Under the pieces are notes generated by a model. The model made no database searches and was not told where the DNA came from. It was given only the letters and a program-made list of their open reading frames with translations. Made by a program: the position numbers and the translations under genes. A stretch of 13,280 nt of DNA from CAIKZD01 sp041675165. GTDB lineage: Bacteria; Patescibacteriota; Minisyncoccia; Moranbacterales; UBA2206. Position 1 is the stretch's first letter. Each line of letters starts with the position of its first letter. Of this stretch, positions 1-7,027 are shown one piece after another. The stretch lies in contig JBAYUI010000020.1 in the NCBI GenBank assembly GCA_041675165.1, positions 1 through 13,280 of the forward strand, read 5' to 3'.

Positions 1-3000
1 CTCCTTGGTACACCAATGCCGGAATGACGGATGAAACCTCTCCTAATGCCATCACGAACGATGCATCAGGCATCAGCCTGTATGACGCGACGCTGAACGG
101 AACCAATGGAGATTATGACGCTACGGGGCATTCGTTCTGGGTGTCGCTGGCTCCGTTTGCTACTGCTAGTCCTAATATCCCGAGCGGAGTTTATTCTACG
201 CCTGATTTCGGTCCTATCGCCGCCGACGCGGATTTTAATGTCGCCCTGTCGCTGGTGACTACTCAAGGGATCCACTCGAATATGCCGGCAATCACACCAA
301 ATACAAAATATTATTATGTGGCGTGGTCTCGCGTGGGCAATGTGTGGTATCCGGGAGAAATGAAAAATTTCACGACTGCGCCTCTTTTGGCACCGACACT
401 TATTGCGCCAGAAAATAATTCTTTTGTGAAAGGAATTCCAACTCTGACAAATTCTTGGTCATCTGTTCCTAGCGCGGTTAAATATGAATATGAAAGTTAT
501 CACGATGAAGGAATGGATAATCTAAGATATAGCGATACGTATACAGAAACTTCTAAGACTGCTGACAATGTTTCAGATGCGACTTTTTGGTGGCATGTGA
601 GAGCGGTGGATGCGGCGGGAAACAAAGGTCCCTGGAGCGATCTATGGAAAGTTACAATTGATAATACTGCGCCGACAACCCCGCAATTTTCTTCTCCTGC
701 GGATAATAGTTTTACAAATGTAAATACCATTACTTTAAAATGGACGGACGGGGATGATGCAGGATCGGGAGTGAAGGGTTACACATTTCGTTATGTTTTC
801 TATCCGGCTAATGGCGGAAATCCTGTTGTTGATTGGTCTTCGGGATTTGTAGCAGGCATACAAAAGATGCGCTCGGGTTCATTTGGTCATGGCGAGGGTC
901 GTTATGTCATGTACGTAAAAACGACCGACAATGCCGGAAATGAAAGTCTAGAGAGTAACCCATTGACGATTACTTACGATAACATCGCGCCGACAGTGGC
1001 GTTAGATTTTGCGGGAACCGGCGCGAACGTGACTGGGTTCAAGGCGGTCTTCAGTGAAGATGTAAACAAGGCTGACGCAGAAAATCCAGCTCACTATTTC
1101 TTGCACAATTGGCCGGGACTTGGAGATACTGATTTATTCGGGCATGCCGATATAATATATGATCAAACTACACATACTACAACCGTTAAGTTTAAAACGT
1201 ATGGTTGGTATGTTTCACCGGAACAAGAATGGGGAGTGGAAAACATCCACGATTTAGCTGGTAATCTTTTGGTAAAAAATCCGTACGCTGAGACTTCAAC
1301 CCCGATGGTCGCGCCTGTTACGACTGATTCCGGCACGGATGATAATTGGCACAATTCTGCAGTAACGGTGAGTTTGAATTGCACGGATGTGGACGGCAGT
1401 GGTTGCAAAAAAACTTATTACACGACAAATGGGACTGATCCGACAATTGCCTCGCCTTCCGGCAACGCAGTTACATTAAGTGCAGAGGGAGTTTATACGA
1501 TAAAATATTTTTCTGTGGACAATGCGGGAAATGTGGAGGACGTGAAGACAGCTGTGAAGACGGTCAATATCGATATGACTGCGCCGGTCGTTAGCATCAC
1601 TGCTCCGGCGGCAGGATTTGTGAAAGGGACTGTTGATATCCGAGGAACGGTAACAGAAGAACACCCAGATCATTATTGGTTGGCGATATACAAGAAGAGC
1701 AATAATCAAGAAATCTTCTCGACGGTAGTCAATCATACGGATCAATTCGAGAATCAAGCACTTTATCTTTGGGACACGACAAAGGTGGATGACGGAGAAT
1801 ATCAGATAAAATTTGCAGAAAGAGATCTTGACTATAACACGGGGAATCGCAGTAGCGATTTCGTAACGGATGTTGCAGTTGACAATACAAAACCTACCAG
1901 TACCATTACCGGTGGAGATAATAACGGCATTATTTACTATAATGATTGGAACGGAATCGTAACTGGCACATCCTCTGATGCTTTGAGCGGAGTCAAGGGC
2001 GTGAAAGTTTCTGTGCAGAGAACGAGTGATAATAAATATTGGAATGGAACAGCTTGGCAGATGGATGAAATTACGAACGATGCTGCCGGCACAACTGCTT
2101 GGAGCTATAATATCAATACTGTGTTGACCGAAAATGTCTATACTATCAAATCTCACGCGGTGGATGAAATGGGGAATGTGGAAAACACCTACACCCTAAC
2201 CATAGTTTTTGACAAAACTATTCCTGAAGTGAATTTGTCGATTGATTCGAATAGCCCGGACGGGGATAATGGTTGGTATGATTCCACGCCGGAAATCACT
2301 TTGACGGCCAGTGACAATACCAAGCTGGATAAGATAGAATACCAGATCGATTCCCAGACTGGCGCGTGGACAACCTACGCGTTGCCGGTAAAGATTGATG
2401 ATGGAAAACATATTTTCTATTATCGCTCGCTCGACTTGGCGAAGAATTATAGCAATGTCGGAAGCAAGAATGTCAAAGTGGATGCGCAAGATCCGCCGAC
2501 GGTCAAAGGAGTGAGTGCGCAGTATGACAAGAATAAGAATGCGGTAAAGCTGAACTGGGACGCCAGCGATGATGATATCTACAAAGTGTATATCTATAAA
2601 GGAGATAATAAACATTTTGCCATTAACTCTGGTTCACGTATTGCTGAAAACGATGACAATAACGAGGATCTGACCGATTCTGATGTTGAGACGAGTGAGA
2701 AATACTATTACAAATTTGTCAGTGTGGACGAAGCCGGCAACAAGAGCGACACGAAAATCATTGCCATCTCGATCAAGCCAGATGGCGGAGCGACTGTGAC
2801 GGACGAAGGCGTGGAGAACACCCCAGCGGGTGCTGTAGCGGGGGCTAACGCTACGGAGAACCAGGATCAGGCTTCGGAAGCCCAGAGCGCGGCTGAAGGC
2901 CAAGAAGGGCAAAATGGCGGCAATGGGCAAGTGGAAGGAACTTCGATAACCAATGATAGTGCTTCTGCTCAACCACACCGCAATTGGTGGTGGGTCTTAG

Positions 3001-3077
3001 CAGTTGCTATCGTTTTTTTCCTAGGTGTTGAATATCAACGACGTAAGAAGAAGATGAATCTGCCGAAAATGAACTAG
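1..3077 (+). CDS. Large Ig/Fn3-repeat surface protein, C-terminally membrane-anchored (5' partial)
   Basis: The reading frame is open to the left window edge (residues PWYTNAG precede the first ATG at 24), so the N-terminus and any signal peptide lie outside. Residue numbers here count from that ATG (1017 aa). Tandem beta-sandwich modules are joined by a repeated Asp-x-x-x-Pro linker at about residues 213 (DNTAP), 319 (DNIAP), 517 (DMTAP), 620 (DNTKP), 730 (DKTIP) and 820 (DAQDP). Most modules end in a VDxAGN-like strand. The 325-425 module resembles the SbsA Ig-like fold (FSEDV), 430-516 resembles the chitobiase/hexosaminidase C-terminal domain (YYTTNGTDPT), and the last is Fn3-like. A Gln/Glu/Gly/Ala-rich linker (about 920-985) leads to one membrane helix (about 987-1005) and a short basic cytoplasmic tail. 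No LPxTG motif is present. The likely role is extracellular adhesion or cell-surface structure. No catalytic motif was seen. Confidence 0.85.
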   Translation, partial: PWYTNAGMTDETSPNAITNDASGISLYDATLNGTNGDYDATGHSFWVSLAPFATASPNIPSGVYSTPDFGPIAADADFNVALSLVTTQGIHSNMPAITPNTKYYYVAWSRVGNVWYPGEMKNFTTAPLLAPTLIAPENNSFVKGIPTLTNSWSSVPSAVKYEYESYHDEGMDNLRYSDTYTETSKTADNVSDATFWWHVRAVDAAGNKGPWSDLWKVTIDNTAPTTPQFSSPADNSFTNVNTITLKWTDGDDAGSGVKGYTFRYVFYPANGGNPVVDWSSGFVAGIQKMRSGSFGHGEGRYVMYVKTTDNAGNESLESNPLTITYDNIAPTVALDFAGTGANVTGFKAVFSEDVNKADAENPAHYFLHNWPGLGDTDLFGHADIIYDQTTHTTTVKFKTYGWYVSPEQEWGVENIHDLAGNLLVKNPYAETSTPMVAPVTTDSGTDDNWHNSAVTVSLNCTDVDGSGCKKTYYTTNGTDPTIASPSGNAVTLSAEGVYTIKYFSVDNAGNVEDVKTAVKTVNIDMTAPVVSITAPAAGFVKGTVDIRGTVTEEHPDHYWLAIYKKSNNQEIFSTVVNHTDQFENQALYLWDTTKVDDGEYQIKFAERDLDYNTGNRSSDFVTDVAVDNTKPTSTITGGDNNGIIYYNDWNGIVTGTSSDALSGVKGVKVSVQRTSDNKYWNGTAWQMDEITNDAAGTTAWSYNINTVLTENVYTIKSHAVDEMGNVENTYTLTIVFDKTIPEVNLSIDSNSPDGDNGWYDSTPEITLTASDNTKLDKIEYQIDSQTGAWTTYALPVKIDDGKHIFYYRSLDLAKNYSNVGSKNVKVDAQDPPTVKGVSAQYDKNKNAVKLNWDASDDDIYKVYIYKGDNKHFAINSGSRIAENDDNNEDLTDSDVETSEKYYYKFVSVDEAGNKSDTKIIAISIKPDGGATVTDEGVENTPAGAVAGANATENQDQASEAQSAAEGQEGQNGGNGQVEGTSITNDSASAQPHRNWWWVLAVAIVFFLGVEYQRRKKKMNLPKMN

Positions 3078-3115
3078 AACCTCATTTGGATAGAAATTTT
3101 CACAGAAACATCAAC

Positions 3116-3154
3116 ATGAAAACCCGATGTGCCAAGAATGCATCGGGTTTTCAT
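3116..3154 (+). terminator. Hairpin terminator after the surface protein gene
   Basis: Perfect 14-bp arms (ATGAAAACCCGATG at 3116-3129, complement at 3141-3154) enclose an 11-nt loop, 38 bp after the stop codon. The A-run and T-run lie inside the arms, so it could act in both directions. No other gene end is nearby, so I assign it to the surface protein gene. Confidence 0.7.
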
Positions 3155-3184
3155 TTGGCTTTTCAAATAGAGGTGTGCTATGAT
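3155..3184 (+). promoter_or_regulatory. Putative sigma-70 promoter of the small 3210 unit
   Basis: The -10 is TATGAT (3179-3184), one mismatch from consensus. A weak -35, TTGGCT (3155-3160), lies 18 bp upstream. It sits directly after the preceding terminator. The predicted start near 3191 leaves a leader of about 19 nt before the ATG at 3210. Confidence 0.45.
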
Positions 3185-3209
3185 GTAAACAAGCTTAATC
3201 AGAAAAGTT

Positions 3210-3332
3210 ATGGAGAAAGGAACAACAAACAATCTGATTGATTCCAGCGCTAATGGCGGCGACTGTGTGGGCGGCGGATGCTTTCCGCCGATCGGAGGCG
3301 TGCGGCGCGCCATGGCGATCATTTGTGAATAA
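3210..3332 (+). CDS. 40-aa Gly/Cys-rich small peptide (or small structured RNA)
   Basis: This short frame starts at ATG 3210 and stops at TAA 3330-3332. The 40-residue product has a polar N-terminus (MEKGTTNNLIDSS), a Gly/Cys core (GGDCVGGGCFPPIGG) and a short hydrophobic end with a third Cys. It has no clear signal peptide or full membrane helix. The frame lies exactly between a putative promoter and a terminator that starts within its stop codon, so it has its own transcript. No good SD precedes it; AGAAAAG is the closest. The same DNA holds a perfect 7-bp GC hairpin (3272-3278 with 3284-3290), so a non-coding RNA is a real alternative. I do not recognise the family. No modification enzyme or exporter gene is adjacent, which weakens a modified-peptide reading. 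Confidence 0.35.
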   Translation: MEKGTTNNLIDSSANGGDCVGGGCFPPIGGVRRAMAIICE

Positions 3333-3353
3333 AGGCCAATGCGGCCTTTTTTT
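3331..3353 (+). terminator. Rho-independent terminator of the 3210 unit
   Basis: The stem AAAGGCC (3331-3337) pairs with GGCCTTT (3343-3349) around a 5-nt loop and runs into a seven-T tract (3347-3353). It begins inside the TAA of the small frame. This is a textbook intrinsic terminator on the plus strand. Confidence 0.85.
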
Positions 3354-3419
3354 GATGGGTAAAAACGAAATATCCGGAGAAAGATAAAAGCGCAGTTCTT
3401 TTCAAAAAAAGGGGGAGAT

Positions 3420-3584
3420 ATGAAGACGCAAAAGCAAAAGCGAGGCAATTGGCAGGAGGACAAAGAAAAGCAGAAGAAAACCTGGATAATGATAGGCTTG
3501 GGATTTCTCATAATCGGATGCCTGATATATGTCGGTCATCTTACCGGAAGACAGCTTCCTCACTTCAATCTGTGGATTCCCTAG
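3420..3584 (+). CDS. 54-aa small single-pass membrane protein
   Basis: The ATG at 3420 is preceded by a strong but close GGGGGAGA purine block (3411-3418), which supports this start. The product has a basic, hydrophilic N-terminus (about residues 1-20, rich in Lys/Gln), one hydrophobic helix (about 22-39, from TWIMIGLGF to IYVG), and a short tail ending NLWIP. The positive-inside rule predicts the N-terminus in the cytoplasm. It stops at TAG 3582-3584 and is followed by a small hairpin (3586-3602) and then a clear terminator, so it forms a single-gene unit. The family is unknown to me. A longer frame overlapping it in another phase (3449-3715) lacks an SD and any membrane or domain logic, so I prefer this one. 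Confidence 0.65.
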   Translation: MKTQKQKRGNWQEDKEKQKKTWIMIGLGFLIIGCLIYVGHLTGRQLPHFNLWIP

Positions 3585-3609
3585 TTTTCCCAACGAGGGA
3601 AAGACGAAA

Positions 3610-3646
3610 AAGGGCAGTTTCTCACATGAGCTGCCCTTGTTTTTTT
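3610..3646 (+). terminator. Rho-independent terminator of the 54-aa gene
   Basis: The stem AAGGGCAG (3610-3617) pairs with CTGCCCTT (3631-3638) around a 13-nt loop. It is followed by G and a run of seven T (3640-3646). Confidence 0.85.
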
Positions 3647-3670
3647 GATCGGATGGAAAGCGAAAATTGT

Positions 3671-3699
3671 TTGATAATTGTTGAAAAAAGGGGTAAAAT
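3671..3699 (+). promoter_or_regulatory. Sigma-70 promoter of the DUF3795 gene
   Basis: TTGATA (3671-3676) and TAAAAT (3694-3699) are separated by exactly 17 bp, each one mismatch from consensus. Transcription would start near 3706, only about 13 nt before the ATG at 3719. The mRNA would therefore be nearly leaderless, which matches the missing SD. Confidence 0.65.
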
Positions 3700-3718
3700 T
3701 GAAACGCAAATCTAAAAT

Positions 3719-4090
3719 ATGAAGTCAAAGTTTATGCGTGAAATAAGACAAGATAAAAATCTAGTGGCTTTTTGCGGGCTATATTGCGGGGCTTGCAAAA
3801 GATATCTCGATGAAAAGTGTCCGGGCTGTCGGGAAAATGAAAGGGCGAGCTGGTGCGCGGTGCGGAAATGTTGCTTGGAAAACGACCGCTTGTCTTGCGC
3901 CGATTGCCAAGTGTATGCTTCGGCATCCGAGTGCCGAAAATTCAACAATATTTTTTCCAAACTTTTCGCTTTTCTTTTCGGTTCCGATCGTCAGGCGTGC
4001 ATCGACGTTATCAAGTCGAAAGGCTATGGCAATTATGCCGAAGAGATGGCTGCCGGAAAGATCCATTCGATAAAAAAGCTGAAGAAATAG
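3719..4090 (+). CDS. DUF3795 family Cys-rich protein
   Basis: This 123-aa protein opens its domain with the typical DUF3795 signature FCGLYCGAC (Cys 19, 23, 26). CPGC follows at 34-37, with further Cys at 46, 51, 52, 60, 63, 72 and 94. Twelve Cys in 123 residues imply zinc or iron-sulfur binding, but the family has no established biochemical function. It has no signal peptide or membrane helix. The C-terminus is short, basic and helical. The start at 3719 sits 13 nt after the predicted transcription start. ATG 3734 (residue 6) is the alternative. It is a single-gene unit; the next promoter lies about 30 bp after its stop. Confidence 0.8.
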   Translation: MKSKFMREIRQDKNLVAFCGLYCGACKRYLDEKCPGCRENERASWCAVRKCCLENDRLSCADCQVYASASECRKFNNIFSKLFAFLFGSDRQACIDVIKSKGYGNYAEEMAAGKIHSIKKLKK

Positions 4091-4103
4091 CCGGTGACGT
4101 GAG

Positions 4104-4112
4104 TTATCCACA
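4104..4112 (+). promoter_or_regulatory. DnaA-box-like site
   Basis: TTATCCACA is an exact match to the bacterial DnaA box consensus TTATNCACA. It lies 8 bp upstream of the -35 of the next promoter. It stands alone, with no cluster or AT-rich unwinding region, so it is not an origin. A regulatory site for the PUR-domain gene is possible but unproven. One 9-mer in 13 kb can also arise by chance. Confidence 0.35.
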
Positions 4113-4120
4113 GGGGAGTG

Positions 4121-4150
4121 TTGACAGTGATAGGGCTACACTGGTAGAAT
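4121..4150 (+). promoter_or_regulatory. Sigma-70 promoter of the PUR-domain gene
   Basis: TTGACA (4121-4126, perfect -35) and TAGAAT (4145-4150, one mismatch) are 18 bp apart. The predicted start is near 4157, giving an unusually long leader of about 150 nt before ATG 4307. Confidence 0.75.
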
Positions 4151-4156
4151 ATCACT

Positions 4157-4306
4157 GCAGGGAGAAGAAGTCTTCTTGCGGTAATTATTTAAATTGCATC
4201 CGTCAAGCTTTCTCACTTCATTATTTATTCTCTTCCGTCAAATAAAATTCAAGCTGACGGTAGATGCAACAAAATAGAAAATAGGAAGACCCGGCGGCAA
4301 AACAAA
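4157..4306 (+). promoter_or_regulatory. Structured 5' leader of the PUR-domain gene
   Basis: A long imperfect hairpin spans 4194-4269. TTGCAT pairs with ATGCAA (4264-4269), CCGTCA (4200-4205) with TGACGG (4255-4260), and GCTT (4207-4210) with AAGC (4251-4254). Small bulges separate these segments, for 16 bp in total. A second CCGTCA at 4235-4240, in the loop, could pair with the same TGACGG instead. A small AAGAAG/CTTCTT hairpin lies at 4165-4177. No ORF is visible. I do not recognise a known riboswitch class. Regulation of the downstream gene is inferred. Confidence 0.5.
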
Positions 4307-4531
4307 ATGCAAAACGAAAAAGAAAAGGTGCATTCACAGATGCTCCGGACGGGGAAGAAAACATATTTCTTCGACGTCAAAAAAGCTGCTACGGGCAGCA
4401 ACTATCTGACCATTGCCGAATCATACACTGACCGTGATGGCAAAAAGGTCACGAACCGCCTTTTGATCTTCAAGGATCAATTCGCGGACTTCGGCAACAT
4501 CCTGCTCGGACTTAAAGAATATTTCCAGTAA
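4307..4531 (+). CDS. PUR-domain (DUF3276-like) nucleic-acid-binding protein
   Basis: This is a 74-aa protein. The stretch RTGKKTYFFDVKKA, followed by NYLTIAES and KVTNRLLIFKDQFADF, matches the beta-strand/helix order of the bacterial PUR domain family (DUF3276), whose eukaryotic relative is Pur-alpha. Family members bind single-stranded DNA or RNA; the Borrelia homologue BpuR acts as a regulator of translation and of its own expression. The length fits a single PUR repeat, so dimerisation is expected. The protein is basic at its N-terminus, soluble, and has no Cys. No SD lies at the proper distance; AGGAAG sits about 18 nt upstream. The long structured leader before it is a plausible self-binding target, which is an inference. 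ATG 4340 (residue 12) is a possible alternative start. Confidence 0.75.
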   Translation: MQNEKEKVHSQMLRTGKKTYFFDVKKAATGSNYLTIAESYTDRDGKKVTNRLLIFKDQFADFGNILLGLKEYFQ

Positions 4532-4542
4532 GAAGAGAAAGC

Positions 4543-4576
4543 GCTGTAGAGCCGCATTGCAATGCGGCTCTACAGC
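4543..4576. repeat. 34-bp perfect palindrome with GTAG/CTAC ends (REP-like)
   Basis: The element is GCTGTAGAGCCGCATT, GC, and the exact complement of that left arm, perfectly self-complementary over 34 bp. Its core is GTAG-N20-CTAC (4546-4573). No T-run follows directly; six T occur 14 nt later (4591-4596), so it is at best a poor terminator. A second palindrome with the same GTAG...CTAC edges lies at 10585-10615. This pattern suggests a dispersed REP-like element rather than a gene-specific signal. No transposase is present in the window. Confidence 0.7.
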
Positions 4577-4617
4577 ATTCAGGTGGATGGTTTTTTGTTT
4601 AATCTTAAAAGATAAAA

Positions 4618-6231
4618 ATGGATATCGAAAAAAAATTACAAAAATATTTCAATTTCAACGGATTCCGTGCGGGGCAACGGGAGATTGTGGAAGCGATCGT
4701 ATCCGGCCGTGACACGGTGGCGCTGATGCCGACGGGCGGGGGAAAGTCTTTGTGCTATCAATTGCCGGCCACGCTGCTCCCAGGGCTCACTGTGATCATC
4801 TCGCCACTCATCGCACTTATGAAAGATCAGGTGGATGCGCTTCGTGCGCGCGGCATCGTGGCCACATTCTTAAACAGTAGTATTACGACGGAGGAAGCGG
4901 CCGCGCGTTTAGCCGAGATCAAATCCGGTCGGACCAAAATTCTTTATATCGCCCCGGAACGTTTGGCGGCGCCCAATTTTGCTCGGCAATTCTCAGAACT
5001 TGACATCGATTTTCTGGCGGTGGACGAAGCGCATTGTGTTTCGCAATGGGGGCATGATTTCCGGCCGGATTATTTGAATATCAAGCAGCATATCCGGTTA
5101 CTAAAAAAGCGTCCGATCGTGGCGGCCTTCACCGCCACGGCCACGCCGGAAGTGAAGGTGGACATCATCTCTCGCTTGGGGCTTTCTGATCCGGCGGTGT
5201 TCGTGCGCGGGTTTGATCGGCCGAATCTGAAATTTTTCGTACAGAAAAATTTGAAACCAAAAGAGCGCTATTTGGAAGTGTTGCGCCTCATAAAATCCAT
5301 TAAAGGGTCAGGCATCGTGTACGCGCTCACGCGGAAAGAAACGGAATTCCTAGCTGATTTTCTGAATAAACATAAGATTTCCGCGGCGGCTTATCACGCC
5401 GGACTGGCCGCGTCGAAGCGGGAAAAGATCCAGAATGATTTTATGGAAAATCGTTTCAAGGTGATTGTGGCCACAGTGGCTTTCGGGATGGGAGTGGACA
5501 AGGCCGATGTGCGGTTCGTCATCCATCTGGGGATGCCCGGCAGCTTGGAAGGCTACTATCAAGAAGCGGGGCGGGCGGGACGGGACAGCGAAGAGGCGTT
5601 CTGCATTTTGCTCCACAGCAAGAAAGACACCAATATGCACAATTTTTTCTTGCGGGGAGACCGGAAACTGATTATGGCGCAGGGAAAAAGCTGGGAAGAA
5701 GCGGGAGAAATCTTGGAGGTGAAATATCAAAAACTGGACAAAATGCTGGAATATGTCGAGAGTGCTCGTTGCCGCCGTCAGATGATTCTGAAATATTTCG
5801 ACGACCCGGAGTATGTCAAAGAAAAACATAATTGTCGCGGTTGCGACGTGTGTCTGAAATGGAAAAAGAAGGCGGAAGAATCCGTAGTCGGCGACGTTTC
5901 GCATAAAGAAGCGAAGCGACAATTGATCGGCGGTACAGTCAAAGAAACGGTGCGTTTGTTTGATCAAGGTTACGCGCCCGCGGCTATTGCCAAGATGCGC
6001 TCATTGGGCGAAAGTACGATTATGGGGCATCTTATCGATTGGTATGCGGCCGGCGGAGAGGTGGAGATCGAGAAATTGGTTTCTCCTTGTGAGGAAGACC
6101 AGATCATCGAGATTATTGCCAGTGCCAAAACGCAAAGGCTTAAACCCATAAAAGAACTGTTGCCGGACAATATCAGTTATGAAAAAATACGCTTAGTTCT
6201 GGCGAAGCTGAGAAGAGAAGCTCAGGAATAA
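4618..6231 (+). CDS. recQ: ATP-dependent DNA helicase RecQ, short form with HTH_40 tail
   Basis: This 537-aa 3'-5' superfamily 2 helicase unwinds DNA in recombination and replication repair. Visible motifs are motif 0 (FRAGQREIV), Walker A MPTGGGKS (37-44), Ia (VISPLIALMKDQ), DEAH (136-139) with the RecQ aromatic-rich loop (SQWGHDFRPDY), III (AFTATATP), V (ATVAFGMGVDKADV) and VI QEAGRAGRD (315-323). The RecQ zinc-binding site is complete: Cys385, 406, 409 and 412. After it the protein goes almost directly into a helix-turn-helix tail (about 436-535) resembling HTH_40, found at the end of many RecQ-like proteins. There is no room for a full RQC winged helix and no HRDC domain. E. coli RecQ is about 610 aa. 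No SD is seen before the ATG. The AlkD-like gene starts 21 bp after the stop, probably in the same operon. Confidence 0.95.
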   Translation: MDIEKKLQKYFNFNGFRAGQREIVEAIVSGRDTVALMPTGGGKSLCYQLPATLLPGLTVIISPLIALMKDQVDALRARGIVATFLNSSITTEEAAARLAEIKSGRTKILYIAPERLAAPNFARQFSELDIDFLAVDEAHCVSQWGHDFRPDYLNIKQHIRLLKKRPIVAAFTATATPEVKVDIISRLGLSDPAVFVRGFDRPNLKFFVQKNLKPKERYLEVLRLIKSIKGSGIVYALTRKETEFLADFLNKHKISAAAYHAGLAASKREKIQNDFMENRFKVIVATVAFGMGVDKADVRFVIHLGMPGSLEGYYQEAGRAGRDSEEAFCILLHSKKDTNMHNFFLRGDRKLIMAQGKSWEEAGEILEVKYQKLDKMLEYVESARCRRQMILKYFDDPEYVKEKHNCRGCDVCLKWKKKAEESVVGDVSHKEAKRQLIGGTVKETVRLFDQGYAPAAIAKMRSLGESTIMGHLIDWYAAGGEVEIEKLVSPCEEDQIIEIIASAKTQRLKPIKELLPDNISYEKIRLVLAKLRREAQE

Positions 6232-6252
6232 TTTTTTTTAAAAATCCTTTGT

Positions 6253-6960
6253 ATGTCTGGAATAATTGTCAGGATAAGAAAAGAGCTTGAAGGAATGGGC
6301 TGCGCGAAAATCCGCGCGAGCGAACAGCGGTTTTTCAAGGAGCCGATCAAAACACATGGCGTCCGTTCGGCGGAAGTGGTAGCCATCGGCCGGAAATATT
6401 TTCGCGAGGTTAAGAAGCTCGAGAAAAAAGAAATTTTTGCGTTGTGCGAAGAGCTTTTTTCTTTGGGATACAATGACGCCGCGCGGATTGGGTGCGACTG
6501 GTCATACAACTTGCGTGCAAATTATCAGCCGGCCGATTTCAAGATTTTTGAAAGCTGGATAGACAAATATATCGACAACTGGGCCAAGTGCGACACTTTT
6601 TGCAATCACACAGTCGGGGCGCTTGTGGAAATGTATCCTGATTACGCCGAAAAATTGAAAATTTTGGCACGCTCCAAAAATCGCTGGCTCAGGCGCGCCG
6701 CCGCGGTCAGCCTTATTGTTCCAGTCAAACGCGGGAAATTTTTGCCGGAGGTTTTTGCCATTGCGGACATCCTTTTGGAAGACGAGGATGATATGGTGCA
6801 AAAAGGGTATGGCTGGTTGCTGAAAGTGGCCGGAGAAAAACACCAGGAAGAAGTTTTCGCTTATGTTATGCGCCGCAAAACTCGGATGCCGCGCACCGCT
6901 CTCCGTTATGCCATTGAAAAGATGCCGTCCGATCTGAAAAAGTTGGCGATGAAAAAGTAG
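6253..6960 (+). CDS. AlkD-like DNA alkylation repair protein (HEAT-repeat glycosylase)
   Basis: This 235-aa all-helical protein of the DNA alkylation repair family (PF08713) excises alkylated purines such as 3- and 7-alkyl bases without base flipping. Family residues of Bacillus cereus AlkD (Trp109, Asp113, Arg148, Trp187) have good counterparts: Trp110 and Asp114 in NWAKCDTF, Arg147/148 in NRWLRRAA, and Trp188 in QKGYGWLL. It should therefore be active. The length is typical for the family. The start at 6253 lies 21 bp after recQ with no SD, so it is probably transcribed with recQ as a DNA repair pair. No terminator is visible after it. A weak TATGAT (6985-6990) before the next gene may be a separate -10. 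Confidence 0.85.
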   Translation: MSGIIVRIRKELEGMGCAKIRASEQRFFKEPIKTHGVRSAEVVAIGRKYFREVKKLEKKEIFALCEELFSLGYNDAARIGCDWSYNLRANYQPADFKIFESWIDKYIDNWAKCDTFCNHTVGALVEMYPDYAEKLKILARSKNRWLRRAAAVSLIVPVKRGKFLPEVFAIADILLEDEDDMVQKGYGWLLKVAGEKHQEEVFAYVMRRKTRMPRTALRYAIEKMPSDLKKLAMKK

Positions 6961-7027
6961 CATATTATTGTGGTATAGTTGTAGTATGATTGGATAGCGG
7001 TAGGAATAATCATTAAAAATAAATCTT

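Noticed and set aside
1476..2156. 226-codon minus-strand frame
   Set aside because: Antisense shadow of the surface protein's Ig modules. The low-complexity Ile/Arg/Ser-rich product has no motif.
3449..3715. 88-codon plus-strand frame overlapping the 54-aa gene
   Set aside because: No SD, no domain, and it crosses the terminator at 3610-3646. The 54-aa frame has an SD and a membrane helix.
4104..4112. Replication origin
   Set aside because: Only one DnaA box, no AT-rich unwinding region, and no dnaA or dnaN neighbour.
3853..4245. 130-codon frame overlapping the DUF3795 gene and the next promoter
   Set aside because: The DUF3795 Cys signature fixes the coding frame. This frame crosses the promoter and leader of the PUR gene.
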